A stretch of DNA of 64,000 bases from Paracoccus sp. MA (GTDB taxonomy: Bacteria > Pseudomonadota > Alphaproteobacteria > Rhodobacterales > Rhodobacteraceae), in the NCBI RefSeq assembly GCF_020990385.1, contig NZ_CP087599.1, positions 62,001 to 126,000 on the forward strand, in the 5' to 3' direction. The translations under genes and the position numbers were made by a program. Below are positions 44,603-54,327 of this stretch, piece by piece. The notes under the pieces were generated by a model. That model did no database searches. It was not told the origin of the DNA and saw nothing but the letters and a program-made list of their open reading frames with translations. Each line of letters begins with the position of its first letter. The first letter of the stretch is position 1.

Positions 44603-46458
44603 GCGGCGGCCTCGGCGGCGCCGGCGGCGGGCAGGATCACGCGGAACTCGGCGCCGGGGTCCATGTTGCGGCAGGCGATCTCGCCGCCGAAATCGCGCAC
44701 GATATTGGCGGTGATCGACAGGCCGAGCCCCAGCCCCGCCCCCATGCCCTTGGTGGTATAGAACGGGTCGAAGATGCGCGCGGCGATGGCATCGGGCACG
44801 CCCGGCCCGCGGTCGCGCACCCGGATGGCGATGCGCCCGCCCTCGGCCCGCGCCGAAAGCGTGATGCGGCGATCCGCGCCGCCCTCGACCGCGTCGGCGG
44901 CATTGGTGATCAGGTTCACCAGCACCTGCTGCAAGCGCGTCGGCCCCGCCCGCAGCGGCGGCAGGTCGGCGGGCACGTCCAGTTCGAGCGTCGCGCCGCT
45001 GCTGGCCAGACGGGCGGCGACGATGGTGCGCGTCTCCTCCAGCAGCCCGGCCAGCGCCACTGCGCCCAGCACATCGTCGGGCTTTCTTGCCGCGTGCCGC
45101 AGATGCTTGCCGATGGCGGCCATCCGGTCCACCAGCAGCAGGATCTGGGCGATGTTCTCGCGCGCGCGGGCGTGTTCGCCGCGCTCGATCAGGATCGCCG
45201 CGCTGTCGGCATAGTTGCGCGCCGCCGCCAGCGGCTGGTTGATCTCATGCGAGAGCGAGGCGGACATCTGTCCCAGCGCCGCCAGCTTGCCGACCTGCAC
45301 CAGGCTGGCCTGCGCGGCCCGCAGCTCGGCCTCGGTGGCGCGGCGCTCGGCGATTTCCTGTTCCAGCTGATCGTTCACCCGCGCCAGATCGGCGGTGCGC
45401 TCGACCACGCGGCGCTCCAGCTCGGCGGTGGCGAATTGCTGCATGGCCAGCCGCTCGGCCGCCTGCGCGCGGCGCTGGCGCCACATCATCAGCCCGAAGC
45501 CCGCGACCGACAAGAGCAGCGCGAGGCTCAGCACCGCCAGCCGCGCCTCGGCCCGCAGCTCGGCGCTGTCCAGCAGCACATGCACGGTCCAGCCCGCGCC
45601 CGGCATCTCTTCCGAGGCGACGATATAATCGTGGCCGCCCCCCGCCTCGTCGCCGAGCGCCGGCGGCAGGCGAAAGACCGGCACGCCGTGCAGCTCCAGC
45701 CGCTGCATCGGAAACTCGGCCAGCGGCGTGCCGGCATAGCGGCGCGAGGATTCGGTCCGCGCCAGCCGTTCCGGCGTCAGCGGCCGGATGCTGTGGTAAA
45801 GCCAGCTCGGTTCCGAGGACAGGAAAGCCGCGCCCTCGGGGTCGGTCACCAGCACGCGATACTGGTTGCCGCGCCAGGAGGCCTCGATCCGGTCCACGCC
45901 GATCTTGACCGCGACGACGGCGGTGATGCGGCCCGCATCGTCCTGCACCGGGGCCGAGAAGAAATAGCCCCGCACCCCCGAAGTGGTGCCGATGCCGTAG
46001 AACCGCCCCTGCCGGCCCGCCATGGCGTCGATGACATAGGGCCGATAGCTGAAATTCTGCCCGACAAAGCTGGCGGGACCAAGATAGCCGGAATGGGCGA
46101 CGGTCTCGCCGTCCGGCAGGATCAGGTAGATGTCCGAGGCCTGCACCGCCTCGTTCTGCTCGGCCAGCCACTGGTTGGTTTCCTGCCGAAGGGCGGCGTT
46201 GCCGGGATCGGCGGCAAGCTGGTGGATCAGGTCCAGATCGCCGACCAGCTGCGGCACCACCTCGTAGCGCGCCAGATCGGCGTTGAGCGCGTTCACCGTC
46301 AGCCGCAGCGCGGTGGCAGCGCGGGCATGGCCCTCGCGGAAATAATGCTGATAGGCAAGCTGCGCGCCCAGCCACAGGACGGCCGCCACGCAGGCCAGAC
46401 CGGCAGCCAGCCGCCAGCGATCCATCCCCGGCCGGTGCGCCGCCGGCTCTATCCGCAT
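44599..46458 (-). CDS. DctB-like sensor histidine kinase
   Basis: A 619-residue kinase. N-terminal transmembrane helix at about residues 16-34, a periplasmic dCache sensor (GYLGPASFVGQNFSYRPYVIDAM, GTTSGVRGYFFSAPV), a second helix near 305-325, then a coiled coil. The H-box is SASLSHEINQPLAAARNYA with phospho-accepting His404, and NLITNAADAV, DRGPGVP and GLGLGLSI complete the ATPase site. It would sense a carboxylate outside the membrane and phosphorylate the coupled regulator; the TTT transporter operon follows on the same strand. Confidence 0.93.
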   Translation of the reverse strand: MRIEPAAHRPGMDRWRLAAGLACVAAVLWLGAQLAYQHYFREGHARAATALRLTVNALNADLARYEVVPQLVGDLDLIHQLAADPGNAALRQETNQWLAEQNEAVQASDIYLILPDGETVAHSGYLGPASFVGQNFSYRPYVIDAMAGRQGRFYGIGTTSGVRGYFFSAPVQDDAGRITAVVAVKIGVDRIEASWRGNQYRVLVTDPEGAAFLSSEPSWLYHSIRPLTPERLARTESSRRYAGTPLAEFPMQRLELHGVPVFRLPPALGDEAGGGHDYIVASEEMPGAGWTVHVLLDSAELRAEARLAVLSLALLLSVAGFGLMMWRQRRAQAAERLAMQQFATAELERRVVERTADLARVNDQLEQEIAERRATEAELRAAQASLVQVGKLAALGQMSASLSHEINQPLAAARNYADSAAILIERGEHARARENIAQILLLVDRMAAIGKHLRHAARKPDDVLGAVALAGLLEETRTIVAARLASSGATLELDVPADLPPLRAGPTRLQQVLVNLITNAADAVEGGADRRITLSARAEGGRIAIRVRDRGPGVPDAIAARIFDPFYTTKGMGAGLGLGLSITANIVRDFGGEIACRNMDPGAEFRVILPAAGAAEAAA

Positions 46459-46549
46459 CTGGCCCCCCGCATCCCGCTGCCCCTTGCGCCATCATCTGGT
46501 GCGGAATCTGACAGCAAGGCCGGCTGCGCGCAACCGGCCCGTGCCTCCG

Positions 46550-47872
46550 TCAGGACAGCGCCCGGCGCGCCGCCGCCCGGCCGGCCAGCGCGCCATAGGC
46601 GGCGCCCGCGACCAGGAAGGCCGCCGGTGCGGAAAGCGAGGCCGCGGTGCCGCCGGCGAAATGCAGCGCCAGCCCCGCGCCCGAGGCCAGCAGCCAGGCC
46701 CCCAGCCCCGCCGGGTTGACCGCCCGCGCCTGCGCCGGATCGGCGTCGCCCGCGCCGCGATCCGTCGCGATATGGACCAGCGCGATGCCGACCCAGGCCA
46801 CGACGAAGATGCCCTGATAGGCCAGCGCCTGCAGGATATAGGCAAAGACATCGGCCAGCATCAGCGCATAGGCGATGGCGCCGACCACGCAGGCCCAGAC
46901 CCATTTCGGCAGGTGCAGGCGGAAGGCGGTCTCGGCAAAGCTCTCCATGTTCACCGCGGCGAGGTAATAATTCGCGGTGTTGATCCGGGTCTGCGAGATC
47001 CAGACGAAGGCGAGGCCCGCCACGCCCATCAGCTGCACCAGCGCGAAGACGACCGAGACCTCGGAGACCCCGCCCTCGGTCGGCAGGCTGGCAGCCAGGA
47101 AGATGCCGACAAGGCCGTTGAGCAGGAAGGCCACGGCATAGAAGGGCGCGCCGAAGTTGATAATGGCGTGGAAGCGCGCATCCTCGGGCCGGCCGAAGCG
47201 GGCATAGTCATAGGTGAACATCATCAGGATCCAGACGCCCATATAGGCGGTGAAGCAGTCCCACCAGCCGCCGGCGGGCGCGCCGCCCTCGGGGCCAAGG
47301 TTCAGCCAGGCGTCCGAATAGCCGTATTCCGCCACCGCCAGCACCACCGCGGCAACCAGCCCCAGCAGGTAGAAGGGCAGCAGCACGCCGTTGAACTTGT
47401 CCAGCCAGTTCTGGATCGAGCCGAAGATCAGCGCCACCGAATAGACCGCCACCACCAGCGCCGCCAGCGGATAGGAGATGCCGGCATATTCCCGCAGGGC
47501 GACGGCGATGACCGAGCCCTCGAACACCGCGTAATAGATGGCGGTGGCAAAGAAGATCAGCGTCGCCACCGCCGCCCCGCTGCGGCCCAGAAGGAGGCGC
47601 GAGAACAGCGAGACGCTGAGCCCGGTGCGGATCGCGTGCCGCACCAGCACCGCGTTCACCGCCGCATAGGCGAGGACCGACAGCACCAGCCCGATGATGG
47701 CGTTCCTTGCGCCATAGGCCAGCGCCAGCGAGGCGGCGATGACCAGATAGAACATGGCCGAGCAGACCGACCACCAGGCCATGGTCAGCGGCAGCCGGCC
47801 CATGCGCCGGTCGCGCGGCACCGGCCGGTCCGAGAATTCCAGTTCTTCCGAATTGTCCAAAGATCCAGCCAT
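46550..47872 (-). CDS. NCS1-family permease (cytosine/hydantoin/allantoin permease-like)
   Basis: A 440-residue membrane transporter with about twelve helices. RRMGRLPLTMAWWSVCSAMFYLVIAASLAL at the N-terminus, FGSIQNWLDKFNGVLLPFYLLGL and WISQTRINTANYYLAAVNMESF (about residues 285-305) place it in the NCS1 (CodB-like) group. It lies 86 bp downstream of hydantoinase genes on the same strand, so a cyclic amide such as a hydantoin or a related compound is a reasonable substrate. That is inference from context. Confidence 0.85.
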   Translation of the reverse strand: MAGSLDNSEELEFSDRPVPRDRRMGRLPLTMAWWSVCSAMFYLVIAASLALAYGARNAIIGLVLSVLAYAAVNAVLVRHAIRTGLSVSLFSRLLLGRSGAAVATLIFFATAIYYAVFEGSVIAVALREYAGISYPLAALVVAVYSVALIFGSIQNWLDKFNGVLLPFYLLGLVAAVVLAVAEYGYSDAWLNLGPEGGAPAGGWWDCFTAYMGVWILMMFTYDYARFGRPEDARFHAIINFGAPFYAVAFLLNGLVGIFLAASLPTEGGVSEVSVVFALVQLMGVAGLAFVWISQTRINTANYYLAAVNMESFAETAFRLHLPKWVWACVVGAIAYALMLADVFAYILQALAYQGIFVVAWVGIALVHIATDRGAGDADPAQARAVNPAGLGAWLLASGAGLALHFAGGTAASLSAPAAFLVAGAAYGALAGRAAARRALS

Positions 47873-47913
47873 GGCTGAAACTCCCTGTTTGGTTCTTGTG
47901 ATTGGTTGGTATG

Positions 47914-47937
47914 GGCGGGGCCTCGCGCGGCCCCGCC
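47914..47937. terminator. GC-rich hairpin between hyuA and the NCS1 permease gene
   Basis: GGCGGGGCC pairs with GGCCCCGCC (9 base pairs, 6-nt loop). No U-run follows, so it may attenuate read-through or stabilise the upstream message rather than fully terminate. Confidence 0.4.
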
Positions 47938-47958
47938 GCGGCCTTGGTCAGGCCTGGG

Positions 47959-50082
47959 TCAGGCCTCGGTCAGTGCCGCGGCCCTTTCGGGCGCAGCGCC
48001 GGCGGCGCTGGCCACGGTCACGACATAGACGCCGTTGCCGTCCAGTTCTGCGACCCAGCCCGGCTCGATGACGATGGTGGTCGTCACCTCCTGGATGACC
48101 GCCGGGCCGGTGACGACGTCGCCCGCGCCCAGCTTCGCGCCGTCATAGACCGGGGTCTCGTGCTTGCGGCCCGAGGCGTCGAAGATCATCTCGCGCGTGC
48201 CGGACAGTGCCGCATGGGCGCCTGCACCCTGCGCGATGCGCATCCGCGCCGGCCGCTCGACCGCGCCCGAGATGGCGCTTTCCACGTTCACCACCTCGAC
48301 GGGGCTGTGCGGCTCGGCATAGGTGTAAAGCTCCTCGTGGCGGGCGTGGAAGGCAGCCTTGAGGCGTTCCAGCGCCGCCTCGTCGATCGGGAAGGGATCG
48401 ACGCTGACCGTGCATTCATGCACCTGCCCGACATAGCGCATGTCCAGGCTGCGGCGGATGCCGATCCGGTCGGGCGCGAAATCGTCGGCCAGCAGGTCGG
48501 CGCGGCCCTTCTCCTCCAGCCGGGCGAAGGTCTCGTCGAGACGCCTGGCCGCCTCGGCCCCTTCCAGCCGCGCGGCGATGGGGGCCATGTAGTTGTATTT
48601 CACGTCCGAGATGATCTGCCCGAAGGCGCAAAGCCCCGAGGCGAGCTTGGAGACCAGCACCTTGCCGATGCCCATCTCGCGCGCCAGCGCCGTGATATGC
48701 GCGCCCGTGGCGCCGCCGGCGCAGTTCAGCACGAAGTCGCGCGGATCGTAGCCCCGCTCGACCGAGACGCGGCGGATCGCATTCACCATGTTGTTGTTGA
48801 CGATGGTGAACATGCCGTAGGCCGCGGTCTCGACGCTGATGCCCAGGGGCTCGGCCAGGTGCTTGCGGATCGCCTCGCGCGCCTTCTCGATGCTGAGCGG
48901 CAGGCGGCCGCCGACCAGGCCCTCGGGGTTCAGGTAGCCCAGCACCAGGTTCGCGTCGGTCGTGGTCGGCCTTTCGCCGCCCTTGCCATAGCAGGCCGGA
49001 CCGGGTTCCGAGCCCGCCGATTGCGGCCCCATCTGCATCAGCCCCATCGAGTCGATCCAGCCGATCGATCCGCCGCCCGCGCCCAGGGTTTCCACCTGAA
49101 TCATCGGGATACCAATGCGATAGCGCAGAAAGTCGATGTTCTTTGACACATTGGCCTGCCCGTCGCGGGTCAGGGTGATGTCGAAGCTGGTCCCGCCCAT
49201 GTCCACGGTGATGATGTCCGAAAGCCTGTAGGGCTCCCCCAGATAGAGCGCCGCGCGCGGCGCCGAGGCGGGGCCGGAATTGATCGCATAGACCGACTGG
49301 TCCGAGACCACCGACCCCAGCGCCAGCCCGCCGTTCGACTGGAAATAGCGCACCGGCTGACGCGCGCCGAGGCCTTGGAAATAGCCGTCCACCGCCTGCA
49401 CATAGCGCGACAGGATCGGCGCCAGATAGGCGTTCACGATGGCGGTCGAGGTGCGGGTATATTCGCGCACCTGCGGATAGAGCTGGCTGCCGACGGTCAG
49501 ACGCGCCTCGGGCATCATCTCGCGCACGATCTCGGCGGCGCGGAGTTCGTGATCGGGATGCAGCACCGACCAGACGAAGCTGATGGCCACCGATTCGACG
49601 CCCTCGCGCAGGAAATGCCGGCAGGCCTCGCGCACTTCGTCCTCGTTCAGCGGCGTATGGACGGCGCCGGTCGAGATCACCCGCTCGCCGATCCCGCGCC
49701 GCAGGTAGCGCGGCACCAGCATGGTCGCGGGCGGATAGTCCGGGTCGTAGCGATAGCCGTCCTCCTTGTGGCCGAGGCGGATCTCGATGCTGTCCTCGTG
49801 GCCCTTGGTGGCGATCAGGCCGGTCCTGGCGCCGCTATGGGTGATCAGCGCATTGAGTCCGACCGTGGTGCCGTTGATGCACAGGTCGGCGTTCGAGACG
49901 AGGTCGCGCGGGGCGATGCCCGTCTCCTCCTCGATCACGGCCAGGCCGTTCCTGATGGCCAGGGTCGGGTCCTGCGGGGTGGAGAGCGCCTTGAAGATGC
50001 GCAAGCCCCCCTCGCGGTCGGCGAGGATGAAATCGGTGAAGGTGCCGCCGGCGTCGATGCCAAGGCGATATTGGTGTTTCAT
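47959..50082 (-). CDS. hyuA: Hydantoinase/oxoprolinase family protein, subunit A
   Basis: A 707-residue ATP-dependent cyclic amidohydrolase subunit. The N-terminal LGIDAGGTFTDFILADREGG is the actin-like ATP-binding motif, with NADLCINGTTVGLNAL, GMGGTSFDI-like VDMGGTSFDITLTRDG (about residues 293-308) and GAGGGSIGWID following. It hydrolyses N-methylhydantoin, 5-oxoproline or a related ring with ATP, together with subunit B. Start at 50082 after GGAACCCGCC. A hairpin repeat separates it from hyuB upstream. Confidence 0.92.
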   Translation of the reverse strand: MKHQYRLGIDAGGTFTDFILADREGGLRIFKALSTPQDPTLAIRNGLAVIEEETGIAPRDLVSNADLCINGTTVGLNALITHSGARTGLIATKGHEDSIEIRLGHKEDGYRYDPDYPPATMLVPRYLRRGIGERVISTGAVHTPLNEDEVREACRHFLREGVESVAISFVWSVLHPDHELRAAEIVREMMPEARLTVGSQLYPQVREYTRTSTAIVNAYLAPILSRYVQAVDGYFQGLGARQPVRYFQSNGGLALGSVVSDQSVYAINSGPASAPRAALYLGEPYRLSDIITVDMGGTSFDITLTRDGQANVSKNIDFLRYRIGIPMIQVETLGAGGGSIGWIDSMGLMQMGPQSAGSEPGPACYGKGGERPTTTDANLVLGYLNPEGLVGGRLPLSIEKAREAIRKHLAEPLGISVETAAYGMFTIVNNNMVNAIRRVSVERGYDPRDFVLNCAGGATGAHITALAREMGIGKVLVSKLASGLCAFGQIISDVKYNYMAPIAARLEGAEAARRLDETFARLEEKGRADLLADDFAPDRIGIRRSLDMRYVGQVHECTVSVDPFPIDEAALERLKAAFHARHEELYTYAEPHSPVEVVNVESAISGAVERPARMRIAQGAGAHAALSGTREMIFDASGRKHETPVYDGAKLGAGDVVTGPAVIQEVTTTIVIEPGWVAELDGNGVYVVTVASAAGAAPERAAALTEA

Positions 50083-50103
50083 GGCGGGTTCCATCTTTGG
50101 CTG

Positions 50104-50165
50104 CGGTCCGCGGGTCCGGCGCCGGGGGCTTCGCGCCCCCGGACCCCCGCGGGGTATTTGGAAAA
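50104..50165. repeat. Intergenic hairpin element between hyuB and hyuA
   Basis: CCGGGGGC (50122-50129) pairs with GCCCCCGG (50135-50142); flanking CCGCGGG (50108-50114) and CCCGCGG (50146-50152) extend the fold. It is followed by GGGGTATTTGGAAAACAGAGAAG-like sequence. From memory, hairpins with a CCCGCGGGGTATTTGG-type tail are dispersed between genes in Rhodobacterales genomes. Only one copy is in this window, so repeat status cannot be shown here. Confidence 0.5.
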
Positions 50166-50176
50166 CAGAGAAGGGC

Positions 50177-51925
50177 TTATGCGGCGCGCAGGGCGGCGGT
50201 GGCGGCGTGATCGACGGCGAGGGTCGCGGCATCGGCGATGACGACGCCATAGTCGAGCCGCGCGCCCTCGAGGCTGACGAGGCCGTTTCGGACATCCTCG
50301 ACCACCTTCTCGACCGGGCGGGCATAGGGGTCGCCGTAGCCGCCGCCGCCGGGATTGCGGTTCGCGGCGCGCTCGCCGGGCTGGATGGTCTCGATGACGT
50401 TTTCGGTGATGACCTGCGTCTCGCCGCCCCGCGTCACTTCCAGCCGGCCGACCTTGGGCGGGATCAGGGTCGAGCGGGCGCCGGCGGCGCCCATGGCCGG
50501 GATGCGGCGGCCCTCGCCGAAGGTGACGAGCGTCATCGGGCTGTCCAGCGGCTCGACCTCCCAGCAGGTGCCCGAGCCGCCGCGGAACTGGCCGGCGCCG
50601 CCCGAATCCTGCATCAGGGAATAGCGGTGGATGATGATCGGATAGCTGTGCTCCAGCATCTCGATATCGCCCGAGGTCAGCGCGCCGAAGCAGCATTCCG
50701 GCCCGCAGGCATGCCAGCCGTCCTGGCTGGCCGTGGCCCCCGCCCCCGAGATGATCGAGGCCAGCACCATGGTCACATATTCCTCGTCATGGCGCTTGTC
50801 CCAGCCGGCGATGTTGCAGCCATTGGCATGGCCCCAGCTGGCCGAGACCTTGGCCGGCGCCGCCTGCTCGAAGGCCAGCCGCACCGCGTCGGTCAGCGTC
50901 TCCATCGGCGTGGTGGTGCAGTTCATGTGCGGCGCTGGCGATTTCGCGTTGCAAAGCGTGCCCTTGGGGCCCATGTCGGTGGTCACGCAGCGATAGAGCC
51001 CCTCGTTATAGGGCGGCGGCAATTGCGCGAACATCATCAGGCCCAGATAGACGCCGGAATGGCTGTTGCCTTCGTAGCTGTTGATGAAATAGGGCACCTG
51101 CGGCGGCGAGCTGATGGCGATGTGGCAGCCGTCGCCCCGGATCGTCACCGTGGCGGTGATGTCCATGTCGCCGAAGCCGTGGCCAGCATCCTCGAGCACC
51201 GCCGTTCCGGTATAGGTGCCGTCCGGGACCTGGGCGATGAGCTTGCGCATATGCGCCTCGGCCATGTCCAGAAGCTCGGCGATGCAGTCCTGCACCACCT
51301 GCTTGCCGTATTTGTCCATCAGCCGGACCAGGTTGCGGGCGCCGACCTGGCAGGCGCCGATCAGGGCGTTGAAGTCGCCCTCCTGATCGCGGCGCGCGCG
51401 CATGTTGGTCAGCAGCAGGTTCATCACGTCGTGGCGCGGCTTGCCGCGGTCCCAGAGCTTGACCGGCGGGATGCGCAGCCCCTCGGCATAGATCTCGGTC
51501 GCGTTGGGATTGTAGCCGGCGGGGACCGGGCCGCCGACATCGGTCAGGTGGCCCTTGCAGACGGTCCAGAACACCAGCTCGCCCTGGTAGAAGACCGGGT
51601 AATACATGCAGGTGTCGATGATATGGCTGCCGCCATAGGCCGGGTCGTTGTGCAGGATCAGGTCGCCCTCGTGGATGTCGCCCTGAAAGAAGCTCGCGAC
51701 CGATTTCATCGCCGGGATCAGGCTGCCGAGGTGGATGGGGATGTCCTGGCCCTGCAGGATCATCTCGGGCGTGTGGTTGAAGAGCGCGGTCGAATAATCA
51801 TGCGCGAGGTTGAAGACCGAGCTGCGGGCGGTCTGTTCCAGCGTCAGCGTCATCTCGCGCTGCGTGGTCTCGAGCACGCCGCGCACCACCGAAAGCGTAA
51901 TGGGGTCGGGTTTGGGTCTGGTCAT
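50177..51925 (-). CDS. hyuB: Hydantoinase/oxoprolinase family protein, subunit B
   Basis: A 582-residue HyuB protein. PDPITLSVVRGVLETTQREM at the N-terminus, HTPEMILQGQDIPIHLGSL, GDLILHNDPAYGGSHIIDTCMYYPVF (about residues 86-111) and NPGGGGYGDPYARP near the C-terminus are the family marks. It is the partner of HyuA. AGGGAAAGAG precedes the ATG. First gene of a unit running hyuB-hyuA-NCS1 permease, divergent from an AraC regulator. The 293-bp gap to that regulator holds a 21-bp imperfect direct repeat (51918-51938 and 51982-52002) that duplicates the ribosome-binding site and start region, but no gene. Confidence 0.93.
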   Translation of the reverse strand: MTRPKPDPITLSVVRGVLETTQREMTLTLEQTARSSVFNLAHDYSTALFNHTPEMILQGQDIPIHLGSLIPAMKSVASFFQGDIHEGDLILHNDPAYGGSHIIDTCMYYPVFYQGELVFWTVCKGHLTDVGGPVPAGYNPNATEIYAEGLRIPPVKLWDRGKPRHDVMNLLLTNMRARRDQEGDFNALIGACQVGARNLVRLMDKYGKQVVQDCIAELLDMAEAHMRKLIAQVPDGTYTGTAVLEDAGHGFGDMDITATVTIRGDGCHIAISSPPQVPYFINSYEGNSHSGVYLGLMMFAQLPPPYNEGLYRCVTTDMGPKGTLCNAKSPAPHMNCTTTPMETLTDAVRLAFEQAAPAKVSASWGHANGCNIAGWDKRHDEEYVTMVLASIISGAGATASQDGWHACGPECCFGALTSGDIEMLEHSYPIIIHRYSLMQDSGGAGQFRGGSGTCWEVEPLDSPMTLVTFGEGRRIPAMGAAGARSTLIPPKVGRLEVTRGGETQVITENVIETIQPGERAANRNPGGGGYGDPYARPVEKVVEDVRNGLVSLEGARLDYGVVIADAATLAVDHAATAALRAA

Positions 51926-52218
51926 GGCTCTTTCCCTGTCTGGGCCGCATGGGCGCGCGCAGCAGGGCAGCCGGGAATCGGCTGGTCATGGTCTTCTCCC
52001 TGCGGCGTGCCGCCTGGCGCGGCATCTTTTCGGTCGGAGCATGGTGCGGCGGCGACGGCGCCCGGTCTTGGCGCTGGGTGCGGAGAAACTTGTCGTTCCG
52101 TGCAGGCTTGCCGATCCGCGCGGCAGAATTGGCGCCCGCCGGCCTTCGCGCCAGTTTTCTTTTGCCCGATTGCTCGCGGCAGGCTACGAATCGCCCAAGC
52201 GATGCGGGGAGGCGCATC

Positions 52219-53175
52219 ATGACCCTGGAAAGCTACAGCACCGCCGCGACCGCGCCGCCCGAACGCGCGGCGCATTGGTCGGCCATCATCGCGGATACCT
52301 ATTTCCCGCTGCAGCTGAGCTATCGCGATCCCGCCACCTTTCAGGGCCGGCTGGAGCGGCGCAGCGCCGGGCCGGTGTCGCTGTCGCGGCTGCGTACCGA
52401 ACCGGCGCGCTATGAACGGGTGCCCGGGCTGATCCGGCAGGGCGAGGCCGAGGAATACCTGGTCACCATCCCCAGCCTCGCGCCGGTGCTGTTCCGCCAG
52501 CTGGGCCGCGACATCACCTGCGCCCCCGGCGGCTTCCTCATCGAGCGCGGCGACGAGCCCTATCGCTTCGCCTATCAGGCGCGCAACGACCTGCTGGTGA
52601 TGAAGATCGCCCGCAGCGCGCTGGCCGAAAGGCTGCGCCAGCCGGACCGGCTTTGCGCCACGGTCTTCGACGGGCGCGAGGGCTTGGGCGGTCTGTTCGC
52701 CGAGACGGTGCGCCGCGCCCATGCCATGCCCGCCGATTCCGCGGCGGCAGACGTGCTGGGCCGGCACCTGATCGAGTTGCTGGCGCTGGCGCTGGACCGG
52801 CAGGCGGAAACCGACGGCGGCGCCGCCACGGCGGTCCGCGCCGCGCATCTGAAGCGCGCGCAGGACGCGATCCTGCGCAGCCTGACCGATCCGGCCCTGT
52901 CGCCCGAGACGGTGGCGGCGGCCTGCGGCATCTCGAAACGCTATCTGCACGACCTGTTCGGCGATACCGGGACCACGGTGGCGCAATTCATCCGCGAGGC
53001 GCGGCTGAAGGCGGCGCGGGACATGCTGCAGATGCCAGGCGACCTGTCGCTGGCCGCCGTCGCCTATCGCTTCGGCTTCAGCGACCAGGCGCAATTCTCG
53101 CGGCTGTTCCGGGCCATGTTCGGCCAGACCCCCAGCGGCTATCGCGCCGCCTGCCGCGCGGGGCGGCAGGGCTAG
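52219..53175 (+). CDS. AraC-family regulator (FeaR-like)
   Basis: A 318-residue activator. The N-terminal AraC_binding_2 domain (RAAHWSAIIADTYFPLQLSY) is followed by a double helix-turn-helix at the C-terminus (LSPETVAAACGISKRYLHDLFGDTGTTVAQFIREARL and LSLAAVAYRFGFSDQAQFSRLFRAMFGQTPSGYR). GGGGAGG lies eight bases before the ATG; the frame is open upstream without similarity. Divergence from hyuB-hyuA-permease makes that unit its likely target. Confidence 0.93.
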   Translation: MTLESYSTAATAPPERAAHWSAIIADTYFPLQLSYRDPATFQGRLERRSAGPVSLSRLRTEPARYERVPGLIRQGEAEEYLVTIPSLAPVLFRQLGRDITCAPGGFLIERGDEPYRFAYQARNDLLVMKIARSALAERLRQPDRLCATVFDGREGLGGLFAETVRRAHAMPADSAAADVLGRHLIELLALALDRQAETDGGAATAVRAAHLKRAQDAILRSLTDPALSPETVAAACGISKRYLHDLFGDTGTTVAQFIREARLKAARDMLQMPGDLSLAAVAYRFGFSDQAQFSRLFRAMFGQTPSGYRAACRAGRQG

Positions 53176-53178
53176 GGT

Positions 53179-54327
53179 TCAGCCCTGAAAGCGCCAGTCG
53201 CCCTCGCCAAGCGCCGGGGCGGCGCGTTCAGTCACCAGCGGGCTGCGCGAGAAGCGCAGCGGGCTGCGCAGCCCGGCGATGCCCTCGGGCGCGATGCGCA
53301 GGCCGCGCGCCTGCACCTGCGGTTCGGCCAGGGCCTCGGCCACGTCATTGACCGGGCCCGCGGGCACCCCCGCCCCTTCCAGCGCAGCGATCAGCGCGGC
53401 GCGGGTAAAGCGGCGCGTGGCCTGCGCCAGCAGCGGCACCAGCCGCGCGCGGTTCGCCACCCGGGCGGGGTTGGTGGCAAAATCCGGCTCTGCCGCCAGC
53501 TCGGGCATTTCCAGCACCCGGCACAGCGCCGCGAATTGCCGGTCATTGCCGCAGGCGACGATCAGATGCCCGTCCGAGGCCGGGAAAAGCTGATAGGGCA
53601 CGATATTCGGATGCGCATTGCCCAGCCGATGCGGCACCTGCCCGCCCAGCAGGTAATTCGTCGCCTGATTGGCCAGCACCGCCACCCCGCAATCCAGAAG
53701 CGACAGGTCCAGATGCTGGCCCAGACCCGACCGCGCCCGCTCGGCCAGCGCGGCCTGCACGGCGATCACCCCGTAAAGCCCGGTGAAGATGTCGATCCAG
53801 GCCACGCCGACCTTTTGCGGCTCGCCCTGCGGATCGCCGGTCAGGTCCATGATGCCCGACATGCCCTGAATCAGGAAATCATAGCCCGGCTGCGCCGCGC
53901 GCGGCCCGTCCTGCCCGAAGCCGGTGATCGAGGCATAGACCAGCCGCGGATTGCGCGCCGAAAGCGTCTGGTAGTCCAGCCCGAACTTGCGCAGCCCCCC
54001 CAGCTTGAAATTCTCGATCACCACATCGGCCTGGTCGATCAGCGCCCGCAGCCGCTCCAGGTCGGCGGGGTCGTTGAAGTCGCAAGTCACCGAACGCTTG
54101 CCGCGATTGGCGGCGTGGAAATAGGCCGCGACCCGTTCGGTGGTGCCGTCTGCACGCGGCCGCTCGATGAAGGGCGGGCCCCAGCGGCGGGTGTCGTCGC
54201 CCTCGGGCGCCTCGACCTTGATCACCTCGGCGCCCAGATCGGCCAGCGTCTGGCCGATCCACGGCCCGGCAAGGATGCGCGCCAGTTCGACGACGCGCAG
54301 CCCCTTCAGCGCCGGCTGATCCATCAC
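53179..54327 (-). CDS. CaiB/BaiF (family III) CoA-transferase, probable succinate/glutarate CoA-transferase
   Basis: A 382-residue CoA-transferase. [46 protein letters not shown] at the N-terminus is the family signature, and the nucleophilic Asp lies in [14 protein letters not shown] (about residue 168). Coupling to glutaryl-CoA dehydrogenase (4-bp overlap) indicates it activates glutarate by transferring CoA, as the SUGCT/C7orf10-type enzymes do. It feeds lysine/tryptophan-derived or exogenous glutarate into crotonyl-CoA. Confidence 0.93.
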   Translation of the reverse strand: MMDQPALKGLRVVELARILAGPWIGQTLADLGAEVIKVEAPEGDDTRRWGPPFIERPRADGTTERVAAYFHAANRGKRSVTCDFNDPADLERLRALIDQADVVIENFKLGGLRKFGLDYQTLSARNPRLVYASITGFGQDGPRAAQPGYDFLIQGMSGIMDLTGDPQGEPQKVGVAWIDIFTGLYGVIAVQAALAERARSGLGQHLDLSLLDCGVAVLANQATNYLLGGQVPHRLGNAHPNIVPYQLFPASDGHLIVACGNDRQFAALCRVLEMPELAAEPDFATNPARVANRARLVPLLAQATRRFTRAALIAALEGAGVPAGPVNDVAEALAEPQVQARGLRIAPEGIAGLRSPLRFSRSPLVTERAAPALGEGDWRFQG

